Source of the DNA: Leptobrachium leishanense
Taxonomy: Eukaryota; Chordata; Amphibia; Anura; Megophryidae
Length of the DNA stretch: 64,000 nucleotides
Assembly: GCA_009667805.1 (NCBI GenBank)
Contig: CM019066.1
Span: forward strand, 117,108,190 to 117,172,189
Direction of reading: 5' to 3'
Under the pieces are notes generated by a model, which saw only the letters and a list, made by a program, of their open reading frames with translations, was not told the origin of the DNA and ran no database searches. The position numbers and the translations under genes are program-made. Shown here piece by piece: positions 12,248 to 24,239 of this stretch (positions within the stretch are counted from its first letter, which is position 1; every line of letters starts with the position of its first letter).

Positions 12248-13478
12248 CCCCTTAGTGACTGGGCGGTTTTACACAAATCCGTCCTTTAGTGACCGCTGCT
12301 GTTTTTACGTTTCTGCGCTGTTAGTGTTTAGGTCAAATTTTCCTCTTACTCGTTTATTCAACCCACACATATTATACACCCTTTTTCCCGCCATTAAATG
12401 GACTTTCTAGAAATACCATTACTTCCATCATATCCAATAATTTACTATAAAAATAATATGAAATATGATGAAAAAATGGTAAAAACACACTTTTTCGTAA
12501 TATAATCCCCAAAATCTACAACCACCAATAAAGACCCCGGCTAAATAGTTTCAAAATTTTATCCCGAGAATAGAAATACCCAATTTTTACATGTTTTGCC
12601 TTTTGACCCTTTCACTGCTGAGCCAGTTCACCTATGTGCGCTGCGCTCATTCTGACCATTTTGTGCTAATTATTTTGAGATGACAGCCTAGGTCCTATTT
12701 AATTAAACCCCCCCCAGACAAAAAAAACTTTAAAAAAAACACATTTATTTTATTTAATTTTTTTATTATTTTTTTTAAAAATTTTTTTTTTAAAAAAATT
12801 TTTTTAAACCAAACCTGGTCATGTTGGTATCATTGGAAAGGCCATGATCAGGCCTTTCAAATTGATGTCAAATATGACCATCTAGTTGCCATGGATCGGG
12901 AGATAAGGGGATCCTTAGGATCCCCTTATCTCTACATGGCAGCTACTGTAGATGGTTAACTGGCCCACTGACATCCTCACACATATGGTGAGGTTGTCAG
13001 TGGGTGGGGGGGACCTGGAGGCTTGGCTGACATCCAAGATGTCAGCCCCCCTCCAGGTTCGAATTGCGTTTTTGGCGCCAATTTGCGCCGAAACGTGATT
13101 CGGAGGCGAAACGGTTAATGCCATACACCGCTGAAAAGGGGAGACTCTCCCCTTTTCAGCGGTGCAAAAAGCATCTCCCTAGCTTCAATGGTTGGGGAGA
13201 TAGAGGGCTCCGAAGGAGCCCCCCCTCCCCTCCGTTGATTTGCATGGGGACGCCTGCTGATGACGTCACCACGCAGCATGGCGACGTCATCAGCCTCGCC
13301 TGCCCATGTAAATCACATGGGCAGGCTTCCTCCCTGCCAGATCGCCGAGGGATCCAGCGAGGGAGGTGAGTATCGGGCGGGAGGGGGATTAGGCGCCGCT
13401 GACGTACCCTGTACGTCCGCGGGTCTAAGGGAGACCCGTGGACATGACGTACAGGGTACGTCAGCGGTCCTTAAGGGG
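12248..13478. mobile_element. TTAA-flanked hairpin-rich element, copy 1
   Basis: Flanked by TTAA at 12244-12247 and 13479-13482, with termini CCCCTTAGTGAC and GGTCCTTAAGGGG. TTAA duplications are the mark of piggyBac- and Kolobok-type DNA transposons. A second start-like motif, GACCCTTTCACTGCTGAG, lies at 12604-12621. The right half is GC-rich and holds several stem-loops, such as the pair CTGACGTACCCTGTACGT/ACGTACAGGGTACGTCAG (about 13398-13466) and AAAAGGGGAGA/TCTCCCCTTTT (about 13135-13158). It is non-coding and therefore non-autonomous. Confidence 0.85.
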
Positions 13479-13560
13479 TTAATAAGAAGTTGGGAGAACT
13501 AAAGTCAATACAACATAATAAAGTGGATAGCAAAAGTCTACACACCCCTGTTAAAATATA

Positions 13561-14095
13561 TGGGGCCACATTACATACTTGGTGCTAACGTTTGCGCTTA
13601 CCTGAGTGAGCATTAACGTTAGCCCAAGTATTTAATGCAAATTACAATCCAAACGCTAACGGGTTAAGTAACCCGTTAGCGTTTGGTATCTTGCGCTTTT
13701 TAGCGCGAGGTTACTGTACTTTGCGCTCCCTATACTTAACATGGGGAGCACAAAGTGTTAATCAGCGTTAGAATTACAAAGTCCTAATGCTGATTACCGT
13801 CCAGCCGCGGTTAACAAAATGTTAACCAGAGCCACGACTTGGTGTTAACGGATTCTGCAGAAGCGGAATCCGTTAACACCAGCCAAAAAAATAAAAAAAA
13901 TAATCTTATTCTCACCTCCTGTCCCGTGGTGAGGACCGCGGCTCTGCTTCCTCAGTCCGGCGGGAGCAGGGAAAGACTGGGGGAAAAAGTCCCCCCAGTC
14001 TCCCCCTACGTATCACTATGCTGACCGGAAAGGGCAAGGCGAGATCCGGCTGGTCATGTGACCGCCGGCGTCTGCTTCAATGGAGTCTTCTTCAC
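13561..14095. mobile_element. Probable TA-inserted element, family unknown
   Basis: It starts after TA with GGGGCCACATTACATACTTG, which resembles the tip of the MITE at 52633-52763 (GGGCCATATTACATAGTTGG). Inside are inverted pairs such as CAAACGCTAACGGGTTA/TAACCCGTTAGCGTTTG (about 13651-13686) and GTGTTAACGGATTC/GAATCCGTTAACAC (about 13842-13878). The right boundary is not clear. Confidence 0.45.
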
Positions 14096-14180
14096 TGAGT
14101 TCCATGGTTTATCTAATGCCTTGGAAATTCTTTTGTACCTTCTCCTGATTGATACCTTGTAACAATGAGATCCCTCTGAT

Positions 14181-15619
14181 CATGGCCGTCTTTAGCGCAG
14201 GGCAAAAGGGGCAGCTGCCCTGGGCCCAGTCAGTGTTATGGGGCCCAAAGCAGCTGCTCTTGAGCCCGCAAAAATCGTGGTGTCACAGGCTGCCTCCCCT
14301 CCGTGGTGATGGTGACAAGTGACCACAGCGAGGAGGTGAGGCCGCACGAGAGAGGGATGCATCTTGGGAGCTGCGTTTGGCTCCTCCCCTTCTCTTCAAC
14401 ATGCAGTTCCCCCGCAAGAAGATCCTGGATTCAGGAAGTAGTCAGTGCTCTGCCCTGCCAGGCCAGCCTGTCTGAGAGACTACAGCAGCATGAAGTAAGA
14501 AGCAGGGCTCTGCTTACAAGACCCTCTGTTCCCCCACCCCTCCAGCTTGTCTATGTCACATGTTAATTTGTATATAGATGGTGTGTGTGTGTTGTGTAAA
14601 TTATGTATATATGTGTGATGTGTAAATTATGTATATATATGTGTGTGTGTGATGTGTAGATTATGTATATATGTGTGTGTGTGATGTGTAGATTATGTAT
14701 ATATGTGTGTGTGTGTGTGTGATGTGTAGATTATGTATATATATATGTGTGTGTGTGTGATGTGTAGATTATGTATATATGTGTGTGTGTGTGATGTGTA
14801 GATTATGTATATATATGTGTGTGTGTGTGATGTGTAGATTATGTATATGTGTGTGTGTGTGTGATGTGTAGATTATGTATATATGTGTGTGTGTGATGTG
14901 TAGATTATGTATATATGTGTGTGTGTGATGTGTAGATTATGTATATATGTGTGTGTGTGATGTGTAGATTATGTATATATGTGTGTGTGTGATGTGTAGA
15001 TTATGTATATATGTGTGTGTGTGATGTGTAGATTATGTATATATGTGTGTGTGTGATGTGTAGATTATGTATATATGTGTGTGTGATGTGTAGATTATGT
15101 ATATATATGTGTGTGTGTGTGTGATGTGTAGATTATGTATATATATGTGTGTGTGTGTGTGTGATGTGTAGATTATGTATATATGTGTGTGTGTGATGTG
15201 TAGATTATGTATATATGTGTGTGTGTGTGATGTGTAGATTATGTATATATGTGTGTCTGTGTGATGTGGTTTATGTATATATAATGTGTGTTAGTGTAAA
15301 TTGTGCATATATGATGTGTGTGATGTGTAGATTATGTATGTGTGTATGTGTGATGTGGTTTATGTATATATAATGTGTGTTAGTGTAAATTGTGCATATA
15401 TGATGTGTGTGATGTGTAGATTATGTGTGTATATATGGTGTGGAAATGTGTGTGATGTAAATATCAAGTGTATATTATGCGTAAGTGTATATATATAATG
15501 TGGAAACGTGTATATGATGCAAGTCTGTATATGATGTATATATTATGTGTACATGTACAGTATATAGAATGTGTACATTGGATGTGTACGTGCACAAAGG
15601 ATGTATATACACAATAGTG

Positions 15620-15657
<38 letters not shown>

Positions 15658-15878
15658 GCATGATGTGTACACACAGAGATATTGTGTTTTTCTCACAGTG
15701 TGTATTTAGGATGTGTAATTGTAAAAAAAATTTATAAAACAAATAAATAGGCTTGTTTCATAAAATGTAATCTGTGTGTTTTTTTTTTTTTTTAAGGATG
15801 GGATGGAGAGTAAAATTCCTATGGGGGGGCCCAAGAAAATGGTTGCCCAGGATCCAGTCAATATTAAAGACGGCCCTG
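14181..15878. mobile_element. hAT-like MITE carrying a large tandem array
   Basis: The ends CATGGCCGTCTTTA and TAAAGACGGCCCTG are inverted, and CCCTGGGCCC near the left end pairs with GGGGGGGCCC near the right. The exact 8-bp duplication CCTCTGAT lies at 14173-14180 and 15879-15886. About half of its length is the TG/TA-rich array at 14577-15290. It sits inside the Tc1-like element at 13520-17493. Confidence 0.85.
14577..15290. repeat. 30-38-bp GATGTGTAGATTATGTATAT tandem array
   Basis: The core GATGTGTAGATTATGTATAT recurs about 20 times, separated by variable lengths of (TA)n and (TG)n. Degenerate copies continue to about 15540, and a pure AT run lies at 15619-15654. Variation in length between copies is almost wholly in the dinucleotide parts. 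Confidence 0.95.
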
Positions 15879-16019
15879 CCTCTGATGCTTTGGAAGTTCT
15901 CTGCGGACCATGGTTTTTTCTGTAGGATGCTACTAACAAAATGTCAGGAAAGACCTACTAGAACAGCTGAACTTTATTTGCGGTTATTCAGAGGCACTTT
16001 AAACGATGGGAGGTGTGTA

Positions 16020-16807
16020 GTAAATTAATGTGCTCATTGTGCTGTAATGATATGTATGTAATCTGTAAATAAAATGTTATTTATTGAAAAAAGTTCTCAT
16101 ACTCACCTCTCCACGCTCCCTCGCTGTGCTTCTCCGTCCTCCGCTTTTTTCCCCGTACTTTCAGTTTGCTGGCTGGTGTGTGTGTGAGTGTGTGTGTGTA
16201 ATTCACTACACAGACAGCAGGGGCAGCACTGAGCCAACATAGCCTACGCAATTTGCGCAGCTGAATGCTACGCTAATTGCGTATCTCAAGCTGACTTTTT
16301 GGTTCTACGCTCTTCAGTGCCTCCGGAGGCACTGAGAGCAATTGAAAGCTTGAGCCAATGGGAAAGCTCCATTGGTCTCAAGCAATTGTTTTCTTTTTTT
16401 TAAAAATGCCCCCCATAGGAGGCAGAGCTCCCGATGGATTGATGACGCAGGATAGTCATGTGACTGTCCTCATCAGTCGTGGGGGGGGGGTGGGCAGGCA
16501 GAGCTCAGCAGTCAGCATGTGTATAATAGCGCCCTCTATTAGTCAGTATTGTAAGTGCATGCTCTTAGGACTAAAACAATATGCAAACTTTAAAGTAGAA
16601 GGTGTAATAGTGCCCTCTATTAGTCAGTATTGTAAGTGCATGCTCTTCGAACTGTAAAAAAAAAATGCGAACTTTACTTTATAAATAGTGAAACTCTATT
16701 CTCCTATATAAAGATAATCAAATGCGTAAATTGTGACTGCGTAACCCTGTGTATATCTGGCTCTGATACTAGCCAGTGCCTCACCAGCCACTGACCTCAC
16801 CGCACGT
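16020..16807. other. Insertion of unknown family in the Tc1-like element
   Basis: It separates two blocks of the Tc1-like element (GATGGGAGGTGTGTA... and TGGTGTGTGCTGACTCC). It contains a two-copy tandem repeat (16528-16655, period about 81 bp) with the core GCCCTCTATTAGTCAGTATT. No inverted termini found. Confidence 0.45.
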
Positions 16808-16889
16808 CACTGGTGTGTGCTGACTCCTATTTAACATGATTTTGAATGTGATTGCTTCAGTTTGAGCACAGCTACATCCCCAGTTATAA

Positions 16890-17316
16890 GGCTAGGGTCA
16901 GGCGAACGCATTTTTCACGTGCGTTTAGCCGCACGAAATCACGGCCGTGCTAGCAGCAAATGACGTCCAATGCCGGGGAACATACGACGAACGGCCGCAC
17001 GAAAGTTCGTCCGTGCAACGCAAGTGGCCAACGAACGCATTTTTTCGAGAACGTCAAACCGCTACTACTGACGTACAGAGTGCGCTGCGGCCGCATAGCG
17101 GCGTGTTTGCATGATTAGGAGACGTCAGACGCTGCTAATGTCCGGCTAACATAACGTCCAGACACAAAAAGTGTTTTATTGATGATCCGTACAAAATCAC
17201 GGACGAAAAGGCGCATCGTATGACCGCTATCGCGTATTCTGTGAAAAAATACGTACGTTCGTTCGAACGCACTTTTTCACGGGCAACGTGAAAAATGCGT
17301 TCGTCTGACCCTAGCC
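16890..17316. mobile_element. Harbinger-like MITE, copy B
   Basis: The termini GGCTAGGGTCAGGCGAACGC and GCGTTCGTCTGACCCTAGCC are almost perfect inverted repeats, with the TAA duplication at 16887-16889 and 17317-17319. It is 427 bp, non-coding, and very similar to copy C at 17919-18344. It is inserted in the Tc1-like element. Confidence 0.9.
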
Positions 17317-17493
17317 TAAGAGGGTGTGCACGCTTATGCAAACATATTTTAGTTTTTTTATTTTCCCTCCCTCCACCTAAAAGATTTCAGTTTGTTTTCA
17401 ATAGAGTTGTACAGTTTATAGGTCACAATAAATTGTGGAAGTAGTACTGAAATTATTTATCTTTGTCTTGTTTTTTCTCATCACAGAAACCTG

Positions 17494-17735
17494 GGGCTAA
17501 ATTACATTCCTAGCGTTAAAACGCGGCGCTAGGGAGGAAAATCTGCGCCCGCTGTTTTCTCCCTAGCGCCCGCATTTTAACGCTAGAATACAATGCAGGC
17601 GCAAAAAATGCTCCCTGCATTGTTACCTGGCGTTAACCCCCGGGATGCATGTACTTCGTGTGTTGGTCTCTGTTGATCACAAATCAATGCTACGACGGAC
17701 ACGGACGTGATGACTGCGTTCGTCTGATGCTAGCC
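17494..17735. repeat. Mixed fragment ending in a Harbinger-like right end
   Basis: The left part (GGGCTAAATTACATTCC, then CGCTAGGGAGGAAAA/TTTTCTCCCTAGCG arms) resembles the tips of the elements at 13561 and 52633. The right part ends CGTTCGTCTGATGCTAGCC, a right end of the Harbinger-like family. The junction between them is unclear. Confidence 0.5.
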
Positions 17736-17918
17736 TTAAACTGTTGAAGATTGAATGGCAACATTTTAAATGAATATGCATCACCCATGAAAGTAGAGTC
17801 TATGGTACCATGGAGCGAAAACAGAGAGAAGGGGTTTATTGAAATACCCTAAACGACACAAAATAAACAATATATAGCCGGTAATACAATCCAAAATTCA
17901 GCTTGTCCCGAACTGTTA

Positions 17919-18344
17919 GGCTGGGGTCAGACCAGCGCACTTTTAACGTGCGTACTGGCGCACATAATTACGGCCGCACTAGCAGCAGATGACGGGCAAT
18001 GACGGCCAATATACGATGTACGGCGCACAAAAGTCCGGCCGTGCAACGCAAGTGGAATTTGAACGCATTTTTCTGAGAACGCTGAACCGCTAGTACTGAT
18101 GTACTGAGTGCGCAGCTGCGGCATAGCGGCGTGTTTGCGTGATTAGGAGATGTCAGACGCTGCTAATGTCCAGCCTACATAACGTCCAGACGCAAAAAGA
18201 GTTTTATTGACGATCCGTACAAAATCACGCCCAAAAATGCGCGTCGTCTGACTGTTTTTGCGCATTCCGTGAAAAAATACGTCAATGCGTTCGGACGCAC
18301 TTTTTCACGTTCGCGGGAAAAAATGCTTTCGTCTGACCCTAGCC
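17919..18344. mobile_element. Harbinger-like MITE, copy C
   Basis: The termini GGCTGGGGTCAGACCAGCGC and TCGTCTGACCCTAGCC are flanked by TTA (17916-17918) and TAA (18345-18347). It is 426 bp and closely related to copy B, about 600 bp away in the same orientation. Confidence 0.85.
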
Positions 18345-18347
18345 TAA

Positions 18348-20392
18348 GTGCTCATGAACATATGCATAGAAAACAACTACAGGAACCAAACCGTGTCAGG
18401 GGGTATGCGCTAAGCACAACGAAACAGTAGCTGACTTATACTATGAATAATAACATTGATTTTCTCCATTAAACATTGTTCCACTGTTGTTGCAATAACG
18501 ATGAAAATGCGAAACCTATTTTAAAGCGGCAATGTCATTGAAGTTTGATAGAAACTACGTTGAAAACAATGGTAAAAGCAATGCTTGTCAACTTCAACTT
18601 AAGCAATAGTGACATATACACTGAACTACTTTGGCAGAAACTATGGTGGAAAGAGCTTCCCAAAATAGAGAAGTCACTGTCGTTTTACCATAGTTGACCC
18701 ATCGTAGTTGGCTCTCGAAAAAGTAATAAAAATTCAACGTACAAAAAAATAAAAATGAAACCGATATGTGAAGGGCAAGTTACATTAAAAAAAGTAGACT
18801 TTTGGGCTCAAGACGCCTGTTTTTTACCTGCTTGTCCTTAAAATGTTTTGGTTGCATGAGTGAACTGCTATGACACAGGGTATCTGGTTCCTGTTATTAC
18901 TATGCGTATTAAAGTAAAATCTGAAGGTGCATATGTGAGTGAATCTTGTTCTGTAGAAATCAATTCGTCATAACTTTAAAACCTTGTGATTTCATTGTAA
19001 TGAACATTTCTAATCACTAAGTATAATCACATTTTTGGTGGGTAGACTGTATATTTGATGGTTGGCAGATAACTTACCCAATATTTTACACTAAAAGTGT
19101 GTTTTTATAAAATTCATGTGGGAGTGAAGATTTGGGAGTGAAACGATGGGAGATAAAAAGGAAAAAGCAGCCAATTTTTCCTAGAAGCTAGGTTTGTTGG
19201 TGCGTTGTTAAGGCTAACCTCCAAATGCATCAAACAAATTAACCACCAGAGGCAAAAAGGGAGTAAATGGAGTACATACGTTAAGTTAACATGATTAAAT
19301 GTCATCAAGGTTGTTTTTTTTAAGCTGTTTACATGCTTATGACATGAACAACGTTTAAAAAAAAAGGGGGCATTTTAGAAGTCTGAAATCTGTTTCTCTG
19401 TTTTCCTACATTCTTGTTTTCAAAAGGCTTTTAACAGGGTAAATGTAACCATGGAAACACTAAACTGTTACTATTTGTGCCATCCCCGCACTGTATTTAT
19501 TTATACATAAAATGAATGCGACTCATTATCATGCAAAGTTGAGTAATCACTGGCAATGTGACTGGATGGAGCAATGAATAGTGTCCCCTCTGGCAATGGA
19601 AATATGAAGATTCGAGCTACTCCTATTTATTATACAAAGTAGTCTATAATCTCGCTAGATATGCGGAAAAGATATTAGAAGTCTGAAAGTCTACTGCACT
19701 TGCGACAGTCGCATTAGTATCTGTTGCTCGGAGCTCAAATACAAGTGGTTGTTATTGATTAACATTCATCTCAACAAGCAAAATAAGCTGATTGCCTACA
19801 TTTTGGCAAAACGATGCAAGATAAGCAAACAAAAAAATACATTGGAGTGCCAGATTTGTAAAAGCTTATAATTATTGTCTCTATCTCACATAGAAAAGCA
19901 GTAATCAGGCTGCTTTTTGTTATCTGGGATACAGGTTATTTCATCCAGTCTAAATTCTGCAAAAGAACATTTACTAGACCGTGAGATCACCACAACAGAG
20001 CTGCTTGCAGAAGGAAGGAACCTGCCATTAACAGGCAGGTGGTCCATCAAAACCGTATTGCCTACCACAAACAACCTTTAAAGAAGTGCCCTGCAATGTG
20101 TATCTAAAGGTCTATGACATTTTCAGAAGGAGCATTTACATGAGTGTTTTTAAATCCAACAGGGAGTTAGTGGGGAGCACTTTTAGCCAATGGGAGATGG
20201 GTAACATTTTTAGTCAATGATTGAGTTCCTGTACAGAGATGAAAAGTTGAATGTATTAGGAATAGACAAATATACTTAAAAAGAAAAGTGTATGAAAAAT
20301 AAACATGTTAAATAATTGTGTAGACCCTTTTCTCACTCATTATTGGGCTGATCCTGCTCCTCAGCTCAGGGCTTCCAAAATGTGTTACGTCC
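18348..20392. other. Unassigned, apparently single-copy DNA
   Basis: No gene, RNA or repeat recognised. Short open frames here show no domain. Confidence 0.35.
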
Positions 20393-20400
20393 CTCTAGGT

Positions 20401-20538
20401 CAGGGATGTCCAAACTCCGGCCCCCCAGATGTTCCTGAACTACAACTCCCAGAAATCTCTTATTGCATTAGATGGATGGAGAAGCATGGGAGTTGTAGTT
20501 CAGGGACATCTGGGGGGGGCAGAGTTTGGACATCCCTG
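20401..20538. mobile_element. hAT-like MITE (138 bp)
   Basis: CAGGGATGTCCAAACTC at the left pairs with GAGTTTGGACATCCCTG at the right. The inverted arms continue through CCCCCAGATGT and CTGAACTACAACTCCCA. The exact 8-bp duplication CTCTAGGT lies at 20393-20400 and 20539-20546. Nearly the whole element can fold into one hairpin. Confidence 0.95.
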
Positions 20539-20546
20539 CTCTAGGT

Positions 20547-20919
20547 TCTCACTCAATTTCTGTAGCATACGTATCCTACGGAGCATACAGCACGCAAATT
20601 GCGCATCTCGTGGAACTTGCACATATTTGTACGCAAGTTATGCAGCGCTAGCACACAACCATGTGTAAATGCTGCACAAGTCCTTGTCTGCTGTCTCCCA
20701 TGATGCTTCCTGTTGTGAGCATTCAAAGACGGAATTTATTTATAACGTTTTTTGAAAGGAAAGATACATTGAGATTTCTCTCATTTTCAATTATGTCCTG
20801 TGTTCAGGAACATTGAATCTTTACAGTAGGTACAGAAATACAAAGTAATAAAATGCAAGCTATAACAAATAATACACAAATATACAGATTAACACAGAAA
20901 ATAAATATGTAGGAAATAT
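20547..20919. other. Unassigned DNA with a SINE-associated block
   Basis: The block at about 20745-20800 (AGATACATTGAGATTTCTCTC) is also joined to the minus-strand SINE fragment at 10935-11148. Nothing else recognised. Confidence 0.4.
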
Positions 20920-21479
20920 GTACCGGCTGGATGGATTAGAGGTAACATCACTGCTCTATAACCGTGGAGACCCAGGTTCAAATCCCAGCCAGAGCACCTC
21001 TCCAGTAAGTCCTTGGGCAAGACACCTAACGGTACATACCTGCCTAACACACAATATCAGCTGTGGAGTCCAGTGGTAGTGTCTCTACCCTTCGACCGTG
21101 GAGAAGCAAGTCAAGGACCCGTTCGGCACATCCCTCCGGTACAACTGTGGAGAAGTCTCGACTATACAAGAAATGGGTTCAACCTAACCACCAGGTCACT
21201 GATCATCGCTACAATCATGGAAAGATGACTCGATCCCATTTAGAAGACGCCACCAACGACTGTCCTGGGGCAAGACACCTAACGATATGGATGCGCCTAC
21301 CTCTCAAAAATACTTGTACATCTCATAGATTGTAAATTCCCTTGGGAACAGGGTCCCCCTATATCGGGTCATTACCCATGTGTGGTATTCCAATGTATCA
21401 ACCTCTTGTACACTGATCTTGTAAAGCGCTGCGAAACATGTGGCACTATAAAAATAAAGGATAATAATAATAATAAAAT
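20920..21479 (+). mobile_element. tRNA-derived SINE with L2-type tail
   Basis: The head, GTACCGGCTGGATGGATTAG then GGTAACATCACTGCTC, and the B-box-like GGTTCAAATCC indicate a tRNA-derived RNA polymerase III promoter. The tail (TAGATTGTAAATTCCCTTGG, AAAGCGCTGCG, ATA repeats) matches the 3' end of the L2-like LINE at 61390-63415. This is the usual way a SINE borrows LINE machinery. A second, shorter copy lies at 38513-39025. Confidence 0.85.
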
Positions 21480-21674
21480 ATACTCACTCTATTACATGCA
21501 AAGCATTCTAACATGATCGGTCCCAGAGTTGGTAACCAGCATATGGGATGTTCAAAATCCGGTTTCCCAAGTTACAGCTGTGTGGGTGCGAAACACGTCT
21601 CCACTTCACACAGCGATATCGGAGAAACAGGACAGGATTGATGGCTGGCACTCCATGCAACCTGACTGCTTTAA

Positions 21675-24231
21675 CAGGGCCGGATTATCATAGGGGTGGA
21701 TGGAGCGGCCGCTCCAGGCCCCGTTTTGAAAATAGGCCCACAGCCAGCCGCAGGCCGGCCTGCCCCACACTGAAGTCGAGGCCGGGCAGGGCCTCCGGCC
21801 TTTGATTGCTGTTTGGCGGCGGATGATTAATAAACAGGTCGGGAAGAGAATGCAGCTGCCTGCGGAGGAGCGGAAGGAGGACCAGTCACGTGCCCGCCTC
21901 ACAAACAGCTCTCACATGTGCTGGCCCACGTGATATCGTGAAGGCAAGCACGAGCAGGAAGTGCAGAGTGCAGAGCCTGGGCACCGGGAGAGCAGAGCGG
22001 CGGCACCGGCAGTGACTCAGGTGAGCGGGGTCTCGTGCCTTTACCCTGGGCTTATTTCCATGGCCAGGCATTTCATCCTTCACCTGGAGGCGGGCATCCT
22101 CTATGACGTCTCATGGAGTTACTGCCGCAACTGTTGCAGAGAGAAGACGTAGCTCTGCAAAGTGTGACGTCAGAGGGCTTTAAATCAGTTGGGGACACGT
22201 GGTTCTGAAATTGTGTGTAATTAAGCTATAATATTATGTACATCTCTATCCCCTTTTATTTCTCTCCTTTTGGCTGGTAGGGAGTTGGGAATGATATTTC
22301 CTGCCTGTGTTCCCCATCATACAGTCCCCCTCATCTCCACACAGGACTAGTGACAGGCTCCATCACCAAGGGGCCCCTATCTAAGCAGGATCTGGGAGGG
22401 GGATAAGCCACTCCTAGGTTTTGAAGATTGTATTTTTTTTGCCTAAAATTTTTATAACTTCATTATTTTTTACTCCCCCCCCCCATCCTACTGAAAATTC
22501 CAGACTTTCCCTTCTGACCTAAACTGGTCACACCACATGAACTGATTAGGAAAATGCTTGTTAAGTCATGCTGCAAATATTTATAGAAAGTTTTATAAAA
22601 ATTATTTTTATAGTAAAATACATATAACTCATTTTAATTAAAAATAAATCTCCTGAGGGCTTTACGGCTCGTCGGTGTGGAGCTGCCGGGGTTCTATTAT
22701 GGAATGTGATACGCAGCGAGAGCAGCATCACTTTATAATGCTAGTATGCCAACGTAATCCATAGCGCAGCATCGCAGATCATTTAAAATGCAGCAGGTGC
22801 AGAGGGCCTGACTCTCGGGGCTTTAAATCCCCCAGGCTGATACTGTGGGGCAAATCAACCCCCTCCCACAAAAATGATCTAATTTAATATATAAAAAGCT
22901 TTATTCAGTGCAGTCAATTTTTTTTAAAACTATATTAATCTGGGGAATAAAATGAAGATTTGGGTAAAAGAACCTTACATTGGATGAGTCTACCACAACC
23001 TCAATAAATCCCATCTCAGCAGGTCCTGTCCCGCCTAACCATGCGACTGCTCTTATAAGGTGACCCCACTTACACGGGACATACAGGAGCTATATATAAC
23101 CCTTGCACTGTAGAGAGCTCCACGAGCATGTAGGTGAATGTCAGCTTCACAATGTTCAATATTATCAGGTAGTGGCAGGGCCGAATTAACAGAGGGGCTG
23201 ATGGAGCAGCAGCTCCAGGCCCATGCCCCATAATATGTCCAGAGGATGGATAACTATCAGGTCTATTCAAAGAAAGGTGAAACTCTAGAGAACCGTTTGA
23301 AGTGAAATTCTAGGTCAAAATAGCCAAACCAGAAAAATTCTCCCATTTATCTCACTTTCCAAATCGGCTATTTGGTCTAGATTTTTCTCTTCTCCTGCCA
23401 GGTCTCCTGAGGTTCACCTTTCTTTGAATAGACCTGTATGTCTGCATTGATGGACATTTGGACCCCTGTATCTCCGACTCCATAGTAGCTATAGGGTCTT
23501 GTGAGAGCATGACCTTTCCAATGATACCAAACATGACCAGGATTTATGTAAATAAATATATATATTAATAAAGCAATATTCACTTTACAATTATGAAGGG
23601 AACAATGACACTGCACTAACTCTCAATCTCAATTCAAATGTCACCAACAAGTGTGGAGGCGATGGCAGAATCCATTATTGCGCATTGTTCCATCAAAAAC
23701 CTAAACCGTTGCACTGCAGCGACGAGCACTGGGGGGGACTTTAGAACCCTGCGTTTCTCTAGTCTTTACATCGCACAAGGTCAAGCGAGGGGTCGTTGTA
23801 AAGGTCATAGTCGGTCATGTTTGGCATCAATGCAAAGGACAATGTAAAACCTAAGAGGGAAGGCTTTTTTAAAAAATGTATTTACTTTTAGTTCCAAAGC
23901 GATGGTATTGTCCATTTGTTATATATAAAGTGAGCAATACCACTGCTATTACTCACCTTCACATTTCCCAGGGTGGGAGCAATTTCAGTATTTTATACAT
24001 GGTCAAATTATTTATAAAACACCATCCTCCAAAACTAGGGATGTACCGATAATTTTACACGCTGTAATTGATTGAAATCTGAAAGGATATTTCCTCACAC
24101 AGTATCTGCCTGGTTAGATATACCCGTATCTGCACTATCAGATAACCTAAAATGTTTTAATTTCACTGAATTCCAAAAAAGCCCACCAAAATCTTCAGCT
24201 CCAGGCCCATAGAGATCTTAATCCAGCCCTG
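21675..24231. mobile_element. Composite hAT-like element
   Basis: It starts CAGGGCCGGATTATCATAGG and ends AGATCTTAATCCAGCCCTG, flanked by the exact duplication TGCTTTAA (21667-21674 and 24232-24239). A second left-end sequence, CAGGGCCGAATTAACAGAGG, lies inside at 23176, but only one right end is present. The segment from 23176 matches the complete element at 44282-45800. The first 1.5 kb is a different, GC-rich body. It is non-coding. Confidence 0.75.
23176..24231. mobile_element. Second left end within the composite hAT element
   Basis: From CAGGGCCGAATTAACAGAGG onward the sequence follows the element at 44282-45800 block by block: GATGGAGCAGCAGCTCCAGG, TCTGCATTGATGGACATTTGG, AACAAGTGTGGAGG, then the common right end. 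No 8-bp duplication matches this left end, so it is not a simple separate insertion. Confidence 0.7.
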
Positions 24232-24239
24232 TGCTTTAA

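Larger units (their letters stand above)
13520..17493. mobile_element. Tc1-like element broken by nested insertions
   Basis: Five blocks in order recall one dispersed Tc1/mariner-type vertebrate element: a terminal block with GTCTACACACCCCTGTTAAA (13520-13559), then 14096-14180, 15879-16019, 16808-16889 and 17317-17493, which includes CCACCTAAAAGATTTCAGTT. The gaps are filled by an unknown insertion (13561-14095), a hAT-like MITE with an exact 8-bp duplication, another insertion (16020-16807) and a Harbinger-like MITE. Removing the two TSD-defined insertions rejoins the flanks exactly. The far terminus is missing and there is no transposase frame. The family is from recognition, not a search. 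Confidence 0.65.

Noticed and set aside
14577..15290. Regularly spaced repeats as a CRISPR-like array
   Set aside because: Spacers are only TG/TA dinucleotide runs and the array sits inside a eukaryotic MITE; this is a minisatellite.
20920..21010. A functional tRNA gene
   Set aside because: The box-like elements belong to a SINE head; it is joined to a long SINE body and L2-type tail, and no full cloverleaf can be drawn.
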